Origin: Candidatus Omnitrophota bacterium
GTDB taxonomy: Bacteria; Omnitrophota; Gorgyraeia; Pluralincolimonadales; Pluralincolimonadaceae
NCBI GenBank assembly: GCA_028716565.1
Contig: JAQUPL010000010.1
Location: 1 to 45,880, forward strand
DNA length: 45,880 bases
Direction of reading: 5' to 3'
A program made the position numbers and the translations under genes. A model generated the notes under the pieces. It was given only the letters and a program-made list of their open reading frames with translations. It was not told where the DNA came from and did not search any database. The stretch's first letter is position 1, and every line of letters starts with the position of its first letter. Positions 13,219 to 21,489 of this stretch are shown piece after piece.

Positions 13219-15774
13219 TTGGACCTGAAATACGATACAGATGCGTCGCTCCTGTTCGGTCCTGTCATTTGGGGAAGCACGGGCAACACCGTCATAACGG
13301 ATGCTTTCTCTCTTTGTTGTAACACTGTTGCCGTTGATTTATTCAACGACACGACGAAACTCGATATCACTGTTCAGTCGGGTGGGACAAATGACGTTGT
13401 GTTCGTCGCTGCTGGGTATGCATCCATTCAGCTCGTAGCATCTCAGCTCGACGCCGTGGGGCACTATCGTCTTTCATATCAGTATACAGACACGCTACCA
13501 GGCTGGGAATATTTCGATGTTGTCCAACCAGAGGCATGGGACGCGACGTATGGGACGCTTGCCTCGAACATCGTCAACATCAAAGCCGGCACAACTTCGA
13601 TAGCGATAAACGTTTCTTCGACGCTCGCGCAGATAAGTGTGTTCTCCGCTTCGACCATCCGCGACCTTACTTCCATCGCGATCAACGTCAACTCGCTTGT
13701 CATCTCCACGGCGTCCGTACTGCGCAACACGTCATCGGTTGCGTCGCGGTTGGTTATATTCAACGCTTCCACGGCAATCGGCATAGCTTCCACGCTGGCG
13801 CAGATTAGCGTATTCTCGGCTTCGACGATGAGGGACCTGACTTCTATCGCCATCGGGGTAAACTCGGTTGCCGTGCGGACGCTGGAGTTTGGATCGAGTG
13901 CATCTCTTGCCAGCGCAATCTGGGGGCATACAACTTCCACCTCGATGCTTGTCGCAGTGCATAGCACGCTGTCGAACACCATCGCCATCAACACGGGCGT
14001 CCTGTCCGTGGCCAGCTCGGTGTGGGACGTGGTGAGGGCATCGCATGTGACGGTGGGCACGTTCGGCGAGGTGGGGTCCATCGACTCCATGGCAAGCGCG
14101 GTCTGGGGCCACAATATCGCCGCATCAACGATTGTAGCCGTAAAGAGCACGCTATCGAACACGATCTATCTAACTACGCTCGATCCTCTGGAGAACGCAG
14201 TACCAGGAGCTTACGGAGTAGGCACGGCGGGGCGGGTGATCGGGCAGATATACGTCGATACTTCTTCACTGCTCTCGAACGTGTCGCATCTGAATGTGAT
14301 AGCGGCATCGACGTGGACGAACGTAGGAACCGGGATCGCCTCGGTGCTTGTCAGCACGGCATCGCTGCTTGTTAGCGTGAACTCGCTCATGGTCGATACG
14401 GAATCGATCATGGTGAAGCTCGCCTCCATGCCGAACGCGATCTGGGATGAGCCTCTATCGCAGCACTCGACGGTCGGAGTCGCGGGCGCCTACCTCTACG
14501 GAGCCGGCGCAGGGTATACGCCCGGTGATATGGCCGCAGCAGTGTGGGACGAACCGCTGTCGCAGCATTCAACCATCGGCATCGCGGGAGCCTACCTCGA
14601 AGCGGCGGGCGGCGCGGCAGACCCGCTGCTGAACGCCGTCCCCGGTGCGTACGGCGTCGGAACCGCAGGCCGCGTCCTCGGGCAGATTTACGTTGACACG
14701 ACCTCGACGCTGGCAGGGGTGAAGTCGGTACTTGTGGCGACCACTTCAATAGCGATATCCACTACGTCTCTCATCGTGGCTGTGCAGTCTGTGCTGACCG
14801 CGACCACCTCGATTGCGATAAACGTTCTCGGACTGACCGGGGTGACGCTCCTTTCGGCGATAGCGAACTATGTATGGGATGAGATTCTTACAGGTGCCAC
14901 GCACAATATCGCTACATCGGCAGGCAGGATTCTTCGGGCCGTTGGTGGGAACGAAATCACGTCGGGCACGGTCGTATCGGCGCTGAATAACAGCATCGAG
15001 CTTGCGGCGGGCGAGTCTTCGGTGGATAACTACTACGATCCTGGAATCGTCCTGATTGACAGCGGGGCCGGGGCTGGGCAGAGCCGAAGGATTATCGAAT
15101 ACAACGGGACTACCAAAGTCGCTATCGTGAACCGCGAATGGCGGACGCTGCCAGTCGCAGGGTCGACGTATATCATCTTCGCAGATGGGGGCTTCCTGTC
15201 GCTGAACGATGGTGCGGTGGTTGCGGCGGGGACAGCTACGGTTACATTGAATGACGTGGCCGAATCTGTCGATGATACCTACGTCGGGGCAACAATCGGT
15301 ATCGTGGCTGGTACCGCGAAGGGCCAGATGCGGGTTATCCAGTCGTACAACGGGACGACAAAGGTCGCCACGGTTCATACTGCATGGGAGACGCAGCCTG
15401 CGGTGGGTGATGCGTACGTGATCGTTCCGAGCGGTCGGAGCATCGTGGCGGGGTTCGCTGACGGTGCGATGACCACGACGGCCATGGATTCCACCATGGA
15501 CCTCACTACTGCTCAGAAGGCATCGGTGAACACTGAATTACTCGACGTGCTGAATGTGGATACGTTCGGCGAGCCGGGGCAGGGAGCGCCGGCGGCCACG
15601 ACCACGCTGGAGCAGAAGCTCGCCTACATCTACAAGATGCTGCGAAACAAGATTGCTACGACCTCGGCGCTCATCAACGTGTACAACGATGCCGGGGATA
15701 CGGTAGATCAAAAGGCTTCACTTACTGACGACGGGACCACGTTTACGAGGGGCGAGTTCGGGACCGGTGCCTGA
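13219..15774 (+). CDS. Repeat-rich fibre-like structural protein, 851 aa
   Basis: The TTG at 13219 is the only usable start after the in-frame stop at 13201. Residues about 115-550 are low-complexity Ser/Thr/Ala/Ile/Val repeats (STLAQISVFSAST twice; AVPGAYGVGTAGRV twice; VWDEPLSQHST-type units twice), as in phage fibre shafts. Then come two copies of a beta domain (SRRIIEYNGTTKVAIV and RVIQSYNGTTKVATV). The C-terminus (ASLTDDGTTFTRGEFGTG) resembles ends of phage tail or fibre proteins. Probably a trimeric fibre. Confidence 0.7.
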   Translation: MDLKYDTDASLLFGPVIWGSTGNTVITDAFSLCCNTVAVDLFNDTTKLDITVQSGGTNDVVFVAAGYASIQLVASQLDAVGHYRLSYQYTDTLPGWEYFDVVQPEAWDATYGTLASNIVNIKAGTTSIAINVSSTLAQISVFSASTIRDLTSIAINVNSLVISTASVLRNTSSVASRLVIFNASTAIGIASTLAQISVFSASTMRDLTSIAIGVNSVAVRTLEFGSSASLASAIWGHTTSTSMLVAVHSTLSNTIAINTGVLSVASSVWDVVRASHVTVGTFGEVGSIDSMASAVWGHNIAASTIVAVKSTLSNTIYLTTLDPLENAVPGAYGVGTAGRVIGQIYVDTSSLLSNVSHLNVIAASTWTNVGTGIASVLVSTASLLVSVNSLMVDTESIMVKLASMPNAIWDEPLSQHSTVGVAGAYLYGAGAGYTPGDMAAAVWDEPLSQHSTIGIAGAYLEAAGGAADPLLNAVPGAYGVGTAGRVLGQIYVDTTSTLAGVKSVLVATTSIAISTTSLIVAVQSVLTATTSIAINVLGLTGVTLLSAIANYVWDEILTGATHNIATSAGRILRAVGGNEITSGTVVSALNNSIELAAGESSVDNYYDPGIVLIDSGAGAGQSRRIIEYNGTTKVAIVNREWRTLPVAGSTYIIFADGGFLSLNDGAVVAAGTATVTLNDVAESVDDTYVGATIGIVAGTAKGQMRVIQSYNGTTKVATVHTAWETQPAVGDAYVIVPSGRSIVAGFADGAMTTTAMDSTMDLTTAQKASVNTELLDVLNVDTFGEPGQGAPAATTTLEQKLAYIYKMLRNKIATTSALINVYNDAGDTVDQKASLTDDGTTFTRGEFGTGA

Positions 15775-16007
15775 TGATCGACACGGTATTCAAGCGATCT
15801 GCGGCCACGCTGACATATCCTCACGCGAAAGGTGTATGGCCTGCTGGCTCTGTTGATAGGATTGTAGCCTCTTGGATCTATGCTGGATTCGGCGCGGCTG
15901 GGCCAACACCCGGGACGCCAGAGTTGCGGACGTTGACGACGCATCGGTCTGCCACCGTCTACACCATCCGCAGAAGCGGGAGCGAATATACTTCTCGACG
16001 GCGATAG
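15774..16007 (+). CDS. Hypothetical protein, 77 aa
   Basis: The ATG overlaps the fibre gene stop by one base (TGATG). It is a small basic protein with a Gly/Pro linker in the middle and an Arg-rich tail (TSRRR). It may be a fibre-associated accessory protein. It is the last gene before the cassette promoter. Confidence 0.5.
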   Translation: MIDTVFKRSAATLTYPHAKGVWPAGSVDRIVASWIYAGFGAAGPTPGTPELRTLTTHRSATVYTIRRSGSEYTSRRR

Positions 16008-16023
16008 ATATGTGTGATATAAT
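15995..16023 (+). promoter_or_regulatory. Promoter of the accessory cassette
   Basis: TCGACG (15995-16000), a 17-base spacer, and a perfect TATAAT (16018-16023) preceded by TG at 16015-16016 (extended -10). Transcription should begin about 16030, which is the ATG of the next gene, so the mRNA may be leaderless. It shares the TGTGATAT core with the promoter at 43998-44026. Confidence 0.65.
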
Positions 16024-16029
16024 GCGCGT

Positions 16030-16893
16030 ATGAAACTATCATTAGGAACAGTACAGCTCGGAGTTCATTACGGAGTAAACAACACAAAGGGGATGCTCAC
16101 CGACGCGGAGGCCAACACGCTGCTTGCCACTGCGCGGCGTGCGGGCTTCACCATGCTCGATACTTCCTCGGAATACGGGCTGGCCGAGGAGCGCATCGGA
16201 AAGTATCTACAAGCGCATCCGGATGCATTCGAGGTGAACGGGAAGTACAACGCTGCGTATCCAAGGGAAAAGATTCTCGCGCTGATCGAGCAGAGCAAGC
16301 GGCGCATGAGTCGGGTCGACCATATCATGTACTACTGCATCGGGGTGGATATCGCGAAGCTGAATCCGGAGGGCGCGGATGGCGTATCGGTTTATGACGT
16401 GGCGGAAGCGGAAACGGTCCATTCGTTGCCGTACAAGAACATCCAGGTACCGGCGTCGATCCTTGACGGGCGCATGGATGCGGAGCTTAGGGTCCTTCGT
16501 TCACTTGGCAAGCGAACCTTCGTTCGCAGCTTACTACTTCAAGGGCTGCTATCCGAACCCTATGGCGGCGTCCTTCGCGGCAACGTTGGTAACGGAGCGT
16601 TTATCGAAGCAGCGAAGCCATACCTCATCGGCCTGCGAGAGATCGCCGACGAAAACGATATGAGCGTGGTAGAGATGGCCGTGCGGTGGGCGTGGCACCT
16701 CGATCCTGACGTGGCGATATTCGGGGCTGAGACGCCGCAGCAGGTCAACAACATCGGAGTCTACTGGAAGAAGGGGCCACTACACAAATATGTAGTGGAT
16801 CAAGTGATGAACCTGCGATTGGGTATTCCTGATATCGTAATCTCACCTCGCCTATGGGGTCAGGTATATGATTTCACTCCGGCAAAAGCTTAA
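16030..16893 (+). CDS. Aldo/keto reductase family protein, 287 aa
   Basis: The opening SLGTVQLGVHYGVNNTKGM and MLDTSSEYGLAEERIGKYL match aldo/keto reductases of the type found in surface-sugar clusters, which use NADPH to reduce sugar carbonyls. Of the usual Asp-Tyr-Lys-His tetrad, Asp44, Tyr49 and Lys72 are present, but the His position appears to be Tyr102 (VDHIMYYC). Activity may therefore be altered. There is no ribosome binding site and the promoter ends at the ATG. The end overlaps the aminotransferase by 26 bases. Confidence 0.8.
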   Translation: MKLSLGTVQLGVHYGVNNTKGMLTDAEANTLLATARRAGFTMLDTSSEYGLAEERIGKYLQAHPDAFEVNGKYNAAYPREKILALIEQSKRRMSRVDHIMYYCIGVDIAKLNPEGADGVSVYDVAEAETVHSLPYKNIQVPASILDGRMDAELRVLRSLGKRTFVRSLLLQGLLSEPYGGVLRGNVGNGAFIEAAKPYLIGLREIADENDMSVVEMAVRWAWHLDPDVAIFGAETPQQVNNIGVYWKKGPLHKYVVDQVMNLRLGIPDIVISPRLWGQVYDFTPAKA

Positions 16894-17980
16894 CGTCTAC
16901 GAGCCGCTTTCGGTACAGAACTTAGGACAGCAGATTCCTGAATGGCGCAACGCAAAGGGGGCGCACGTTGCAGGATACATCGACTTTACCTCTGGCCTCC
17001 TCACCGCGAATATCGGGCACGACAATCAAAGCGTTTCTGATGCCATCGCTAAATGTAGAGGGTGGTCAGGCTGGTACGCTCCAACGCAGCATAGACTGGC
17101 GACGTATCGGGCTTTGGACTCCATACTGCCACGCTACCTTGATCGCTATATCCTTCTTTCCACCGGTTCCGAGGGTATTGATTGTGCAATCAAGATAGCG
17201 GTTGACAACGGGTTCAGGGTCCTCACGCATGAGCGGTCGTACCATGGCTCCACGATAGGGGCTGGGTGGGCTGGGGGGCTGGCAAAGAGCGCATTCTTCG
17301 GGAAGTGCGGACATATCGAGCGGCTGTCGGAGGAAGACAAGACAGCGGTGCTACTGGAGACGTTCATCGGGCCATGGTGCGAATGGTATCCGCCGTCGTT
17401 CATCGAGACGTTGAAGAACCTCCAGCACAAGGGCGGGATCGTCATATTCGACGAGATGCAGGCCGGGTTCGGGCGCACAGGGACCTGGTTCGGGTTCGAG
17501 CACTACCATCTCGCGCCTGATATCGTGGTGGGGGGGAAGGCGGCGGCGGGAGGGATGCCGTTCGCGTTCGTGGCCGGGCGAGCAGAGCTGCTGGACAAGA
17601 ACCCGGAGGCGGACTACGTGTCCACGTTCTCAGGGAATCCGTTCGGGTGCGCGGCCTGCGTAGCTACCATAGCGGAGATCAGGTCGAAGCACCTGCTCGA
17701 CAAGGTGAAGAGAGACGAGGGGATCATCCGGCAAGCGGCCGAGAGGATGCAGGAGAAGGGGCTTATTGATGGGTTCATGGGGAAGGGGTTTGCGTTCTCG
17801 TTCTACATGGTCAACGCGGCGAAGGTTGTGGAGGTGGCGAGAAACAAGGGGCTGCTGCTTATCGATACCGGGCGAGGGACGGTGAAGATTGCGCCTCCGC
17901 TTGTCATATCCAGAGCTGATTTGAGGATAGGGTTGAAGGTGATTGAGGATGCTATCAAGGTTGTGCGGCGCAGAAAATAA
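16868..17980 (+). CDS. Class III pyridoxal-phosphate aminotransferase, 370 aa
   Basis: Fold-type I transaminase of the GABA/glutamate-1-semialdehyde group. Visible motifs are STGSEG (98-103), SYHGST (124-129), FDEMQAGFGRTG (194-205, Asp195), the PLP lysine Lys224 in VGGKAAAGGMPF, and STFSGNPFGCAA. It would transfer an amino group to or from a sugar or small aldehyde/ketone. Beside the reductase and the cytidylyltransferase it suggests amino-sugar or nonulosonate-like synthesis. A little shorter than the typical 420 residues. Confidence 0.87.
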   Translation: MISLRQKLNVYEPLSVQNLGQQIPEWRNAKGAHVAGYIDFTSGLLTANIGHDNQSVSDAIAKCRGWSGWYAPTQHRLATYRALDSILPRYLDRYILLSTGSEGIDCAIKIAVDNGFRVLTHERSYHGSTIGAGWAGGLAKSAFFGKCGHIERLSEEDKTAVLLETFIGPWCEWYPPSFIETLKNLQHKGGIVIFDEMQAGFGRTGTWFGFEHYHLAPDIVVGGKAAAGGMPFAFVAGRAELLDKNPEADYVSTFSGNPFGCAACVATIAEIRSKHLLDKVKRDEGIIRQAAERMQEKGLIDGFMGKGFAFSFYMVNAAKVVEVARNKGLLLIDTGRGTVKIAPPLVISRADLRIGLKVIEDAIKVVRRRK

Positions 17981-17983
17981 ATG

Positions 17984-18011
17984 TTGACAGATGCTAAATA
18001 TATGATACTCT
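17984..18011 (+). promoter_or_regulatory. Candidate internal cassette promoter
   Basis: A perfect TTGACA (17984-17989), a 16-base spacer and TACTCT (18006-18011) preceded by TGA, the same extended -10 style as the promoters at 16018 and 44021. It follows the aminotransferase stop and would give about a 60-base leader to the gene at 18076, which has a good AAAGGAG site. Confidence 0.5.
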
Positions 18012-18075
18012 GCATGTAATGAATCTGATATATAAACTTCTTGGCATATTCTTACGCTTACAAAGGAGAAGGCTG

Positions 18076-18720
18076 ATGGCTCGAAAAACAAGGGAAGGCA
18101 TCGCTGCGCTCTCGCCGCGCGACCAGCAAAAGAAGGACGCGCTCGGCTGGGATGAGGAAACTTTCCGACGCATCATCAAACAACCGCCGGGGGACCGGTT
18201 GTTTATCGGCGAACTGCTCGCAGGGAAGTTCCCGCTGTTCCGAGCGACGAATAGCGGCATGATATTTTATCCTAACTTCCCGGAGAAGCTGCACGGGACG
18301 AAGGAAGCGAACCGGCCGGACTTCGACCTCACGCCGTTCTACGACTGGCCGCAGTGGCTACAAAACTGCGACAGCGAGGGCGGTGCGTGTGAGGTGACGA
18401 AGGACGGATACGTCATCTGGTGGGGCGGCACGATTCATGACGGCATCTGGTGCGGTGACGACAAGACGCTGTGGATGGGCGGGCTGTTCCGGGACGGCAT
18501 TATTATCGACGGACAATTCTGGAACTGCACGGTGCTGAACGGGGAGAAGCGCGGCGGGGACATCCACTCCGGCATCTGGCACGGCGGGGTGCATCGCGGC
18601 GGGAAATTCGAGGGCTTATGGCTTGGCGGTACGTGGATGGGCGGGGAGTTCAACGGGTTCAAGGAGCGCACGACTGAGGCTCCGCCGCTCGTCACCACGT
18701 ACAACTGGGCGAGGAGATAG
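18076..18720 (+). CDS. W-G-G repeat protein, 214 aa
   Basis: ATG 18076 follows AAAGGAGAAGG; the in-frame ATG at 18019 lacks a site. Residues 1-105 are a charged globular part. Residues about 120-200 form imperfect short repeats of the type G-x-x-x-x-G-x-W-x-G-G (GIWHGGVHRGGKFEGLWLGG). Such regular Trp/Gly repeats suggest a stacked beta structure like MORN or pentapeptide-type solenoids. No signal peptide. Possible roles are scaffold or glycan binding; unproven. Confidence 0.65.
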   Translation: MARKTREGIAALSPRDQQKKDALGWDEETFRRIIKQPPGDRLFIGELLAGKFPLFRATNSGMIFYPNFPEKLHGTKEANRPDFDLTPFYDWPQWLQNCDSEGGACEVTKDGYVIWWGGTIHDGIWCGDDKTLWMGGLFRDGIIIDGQFWNCTVLNGEKRGGDIHSGIWHGGVHRGGKFEGLWLGGTWMGGEFNGFKERTTEAPPLVTTYNWARR

Positions 18721-18726
18721 AAAAGC

Positions 18727-19311
18727 TTGAAGGGTAAAAGACGGGCGCACCATTCAGAATATCAACAAGAAATAAAGAGAATGATAGAAAATTATTTATC
18801 GAATGATAGTGAGTCGTATATAAATACCAAGTATTATCTGAAAGATATTTCTTATGGTAATTATTCCAAATGGTTAATGGATTATGTTGCGCAACCATTT
18901 GGTTTCAATAATGATTATGATATAATTGACGCATATGTTTATGGTATGCTGGTAACATTATTATATAACGACGAATGCATTAGTTTCTCATGTCGGACTG
19001 ATTCTTGCGCTGAACCAGATAAAGATAAAGAGACAAATGAGAATATCATAAATAGTGCGCATCCCGATATCAAAGCAAGCGTCAGAAACAATAAAGAGGA
19101 TGGCGATGGGTCGATAGAAATCGGTGGAATATGTTTCCCACTCGAAATAGGATATACGGATAGTTGTACCACGTTCAATCATCTATGGAGAAGCAGCAAA
19201 TTGGTCAGATTTCCATATAACACAAATGAAATTACCTTTATGGTATTGAAACAGGGAATACGTTTAGTCACCAATCTCAGTGAGAATAAACTCGCCGTTG
19301 GCGAGGGATAA
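18727..19311 (+). CDS. AT-rich orphan protein, 194 aa
   Basis: TTG start about 10 bases after GAGGAG; the first ATG is 18781. The DNA is conspicuously AT-rich compared with both neighbours, so the gene was probably acquired from a different source. The protein is rich in N, Y, D and S; it has a helical start, a DAYVYGMLVTLLY segment, and a beta-looking C-terminal half (SIEIGGICFPLEIGY). No family recognised. Confidence 0.6.
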   Translation: MKGKRRAHHSEYQQEIKRMIENYLSNDSESYINTKYYLKDISYGNYSKWLMDYVAQPFGFNNDYDIIDAYVYGMLVTLLYNDECISFSCRTDSCAEPDKDKETNENIINSAHPDIKASVRNNKEDGDGSIEIGGICFPLEIGYTDSCTTFNHLWRSSKLVRFPYNTNEITFMVLKQGIRLVTNLSENKLAVGEG

Positions 19312-19336
19312 AATACTTTAGGGGGAGGGAGAATCT

Positions 19337-20632
19337 TTGAAGCGGATTCTTCTTATCACGCTGGCACTCGTGCTGGCAACGGTTTCATGGTCAGCGCCGA
19401 TGAAGCTGATCTGGATGGCTACCGGTCCTATGTGGCTCAACGAGGAGCATACGCCGGTAGGTGGATTCGAGAACATGGACCAGAAGCTCGTGGCTGCGTT
19501 CATGAAGGCGAATCCTGGGGTTGAGGTGCAGATTCAGTTCCGGGACGTGACGCAGGGGATGCTGACGTTCCAGACGCTGCTCGCGGCAGGGACGCCGCCG
19601 GATGTCTGGATCGAGGCATCGGGGAACGCGAACCCGTACCTTCACGACGCCTACGCCATGGACATGAAGCAGTACCTCACGAAAGCGGAACTGGCGCAGT
19701 ACAAGCCGGAGTCCATCGGGCCGTACATCCGGAACGGCAACGTGTATGCTCTGCCGCAATCGCAGATTGCCGGCGGGTTCGCGGTGAACCTGGATATGCT
19801 CGCGAAGATCGGCGAGAAGATGCCGGATCAGGCGAAGTGGACTACGGACGAGTTTCTGCGCATCGCGCGGAAGCTGAAGGGTGCTGGTATTCCTGCCACG
19901 ATGATCATGATCAAGAATGGTCTCAGCGGGTGGAACTACCAGTGGCTCTACGCTTTCGGTGGCTCGCTCTACAACGGGAAAAACTACGGAGTGAGCGCGA
20001 TCAACTCGCCTGCCAACGTGAAGGCTTTCAAGTACATGAAGCAGTTGGTTGATGAGGGCCTCGTGCAGCCGTTCCCGGAGGAGCAGGACGAGAACTCGGG
20101 CGTGGAACTGTTCACGACTGGCAAGGTATTCTCCTGCGCCATGCAAAATGGGCATACTGACTACTGGGTCCCGGAGCAGGTCAAGCAGGGCAAGCTCGAC
20201 AAAGAGTTCAACATGACGTTTGTCGAGTTCCCGCACGGGCCCGGCAAGGCGCATGTCGAGACGTTCGGCTATCAGGCCATCGTTGTGTCGCACCGCAGCG
20301 CGAACGAGACACGTAACAAGATGGTGGCGAAGCTGGCGCTTGTTGCGGCTGGCAAGGATTACGTCGGCCAGAACTGCATCATGAACGGCGGGTTCTCGAC
20401 CATCATCGGGCTGGAGCCGAAGACTGGCAAGGCGGCGAAGCCGAGCTATGCTGCCATCGCGGCGCTCGCGAAGGTTGCGGGCCTGATGGATACCGATCCG
20501 TTCGGGCCTCGCAGCGGAGAGTCGCGGGCGGGCTGGAAGGACCCTGTGCAGGCGTTCTTCCGTGGGGAGATCACCGCAGAGGCGGCGTTGAAGCAGATGG
20601 AGGAGTCTGCGAACGAGGTTCTCGCTAGGTGA
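19337..20632 (+). CDS. ABC-transporter sugar-binding protein, 431 aa
   Basis: TTG start after GGGGGAGGG. Residues 1-20 are a cleavable signal peptide (basic MKR, hydrophobic core, cut near WSA) with no lipobox, so it should be free in a periplasm. The mature part fits extracellular solute-binding proteins family 1 (UgpB/MalE type): F-M-K-A-N-P-G-V-E-V, LLAAGTPPDVW, GNVYALPQS, and an end rich in helices. Two permease genes follow directly. Substrate unknown, probably a carbohydrate or sugar phosphate. Confidence 0.87.
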   Translation: MKRILLITLALVLATVSWSAPMKLIWMATGPMWLNEEHTPVGGFENMDQKLVAAFMKANPGVEVQIQFRDVTQGMLTFQTLLAAGTPPDVWIEASGNANPYLHDAYAMDMKQYLTKAELAQYKPESIGPYIRNGNVYALPQSQIAGGFAVNLDMLAKIGEKMPDQAKWTTDEFLRIARKLKGAGIPATMIMIKNGLSGWNYQWLYAFGGSLYNGKNYGVSAINSPANVKAFKYMKQLVDEGLVQPFPEEQDENSGVELFTTGKVFSCAMQNGHTDYWVPEQVKQGKLDKEFNMTFVEFPHGPGKAHVETFGYQAIVVSHRSANETRNKMVAKLALVAAGKDYVGQNCIMNGGFSTIIGLEPKTGKAAKPSYAAIAALAKVAGLMDTDPFGPRSGESRAGWKDPVQAFFRGEITAEAALKQMEESANEVLAR

Positions 20633-21489
20633 AGACGTGGGCCGCTCTGCTCATGCTGTTGCCGGCGATCCTGAGCTTCTGCTTGGGGTTCGTCGCTCCG
20701 ATGATCATGGTGGGGCGGCTCGCTCTGTTGGAGTCCGATTACCTGCTTGAAAAGTTCGTGGGGCTGGGGAACTTCGCGGAGGCATTCAAGGACAAGATGT
20801 TCATGAAGTCGTTCGTGAACGTCCTGATATTCGTGGTGCCTTTAATGCCGATAACAATCCTTCTTACCTATGGCTCGACGTCCATGCTTACGAGGTTCAG
20901 CAATAGGACGCAATCGGTAGGAAGATTCATTTCATATCTTCCCAGCCTCACGACTGGTTTGATCGTGTCACTGTTATGGCGATGGCTGCTGAAACGTGAC
21001 GGGATGATAAACCAATACCTTGTTTCGTGGGGTCTGCAATCGGTGGCGTGGTTGACGCAACCGTGGACGGCGAGGCTGTCGCTTATTCTGGTATCGCTTA
21101 GCACGGGTCCCGGTGCCTTCATCATCCTATGTTCAGCGGCGATGAAGTCGATACCGTTGGAGTTGCACGATCAGGCGATTGTGGACGGGGCAAGCGAATC
21201 ACAGTACCGAAGGCTTGTAGTGCGTCCGTTGATGATGCCGACGATACTCCTCATGCTGCTTCTGATTCTGGTAGGCACCATGCAAAGTTGGGAAACGATA
21301 TACGTCTTGACGGGCGAAGGCGGGCCGAAGGGTTCGACGGCCACGCCGGTGTACAACTTGTTTCAAACGGCGTTCATCTGGAACCGACCGGGGTATGCGG
21401 CGGCGAAGGGTTTGATCCTCCTTGTAGTCATCGGCACCATGGTATTCATCAAACAGAGGATTGAAAAGTGGGCGGGCGCAGAAGCGTAG
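20629..21489 (+). CDS. Sugar ABC transporter permease 1, 286 aa
   Basis: Integral membrane subunit of the UgpA/MalF type. GTG start overlapping the binding-protein stop. About six hydrophobic segments are visible. The EAA loop that docks the ATPase is recognisable as HDQAIVDGASE...VVRPLMMP near residues 185-208, slightly diverged from the usual EAA-DGA-LP form. It overlaps the next permease by 22 bases. Confidence 0.87.
   Translation: MKTWAALLMLLPAILSFCLGFVAPMIMVGRLALLESDYLLEKFVGLGNFAEAFKDKMFMKSFVNVLIFVVPLMPITILLTYGSTSMLTRFSNRTQSVGRFISYLPSLTTGLIVSLLWRWLLKRDGMINQYLVSWGLQSVAWLTQPWTARLSLILVSLSTGPGAFIILCSAAMKSIPLELHDQAIVDGASESQYRRLVVRPLMMPTILLMLLLILVGTMQSWETIYVLTGEGGPKGSTATPVYNLFQTAFIWNRPGYAAAKGLILLVVIGTMVFIKQRIEKWAGAEA

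Noticed and set aside
13219-15774. Assembly artefact in the repeat-rich fibre gene
   Set aside because: The repeats differ at many synonymous positions, so collapse or expansion from identical repeats is unlikely.
17984-18006. TTGACA with TATGAT as -10
   Set aside because: The spacer would be only 11 bases; TACTCT at 18006 with 16 bases and a TGA extension fits better.
19391-20293. 300-codon minus-strand ORF
   Set aside because: It is the complement of the well-supported sugar-binding protein gene, is rich in Arg, His and Leu without domains, and lacks a ribosome binding site.
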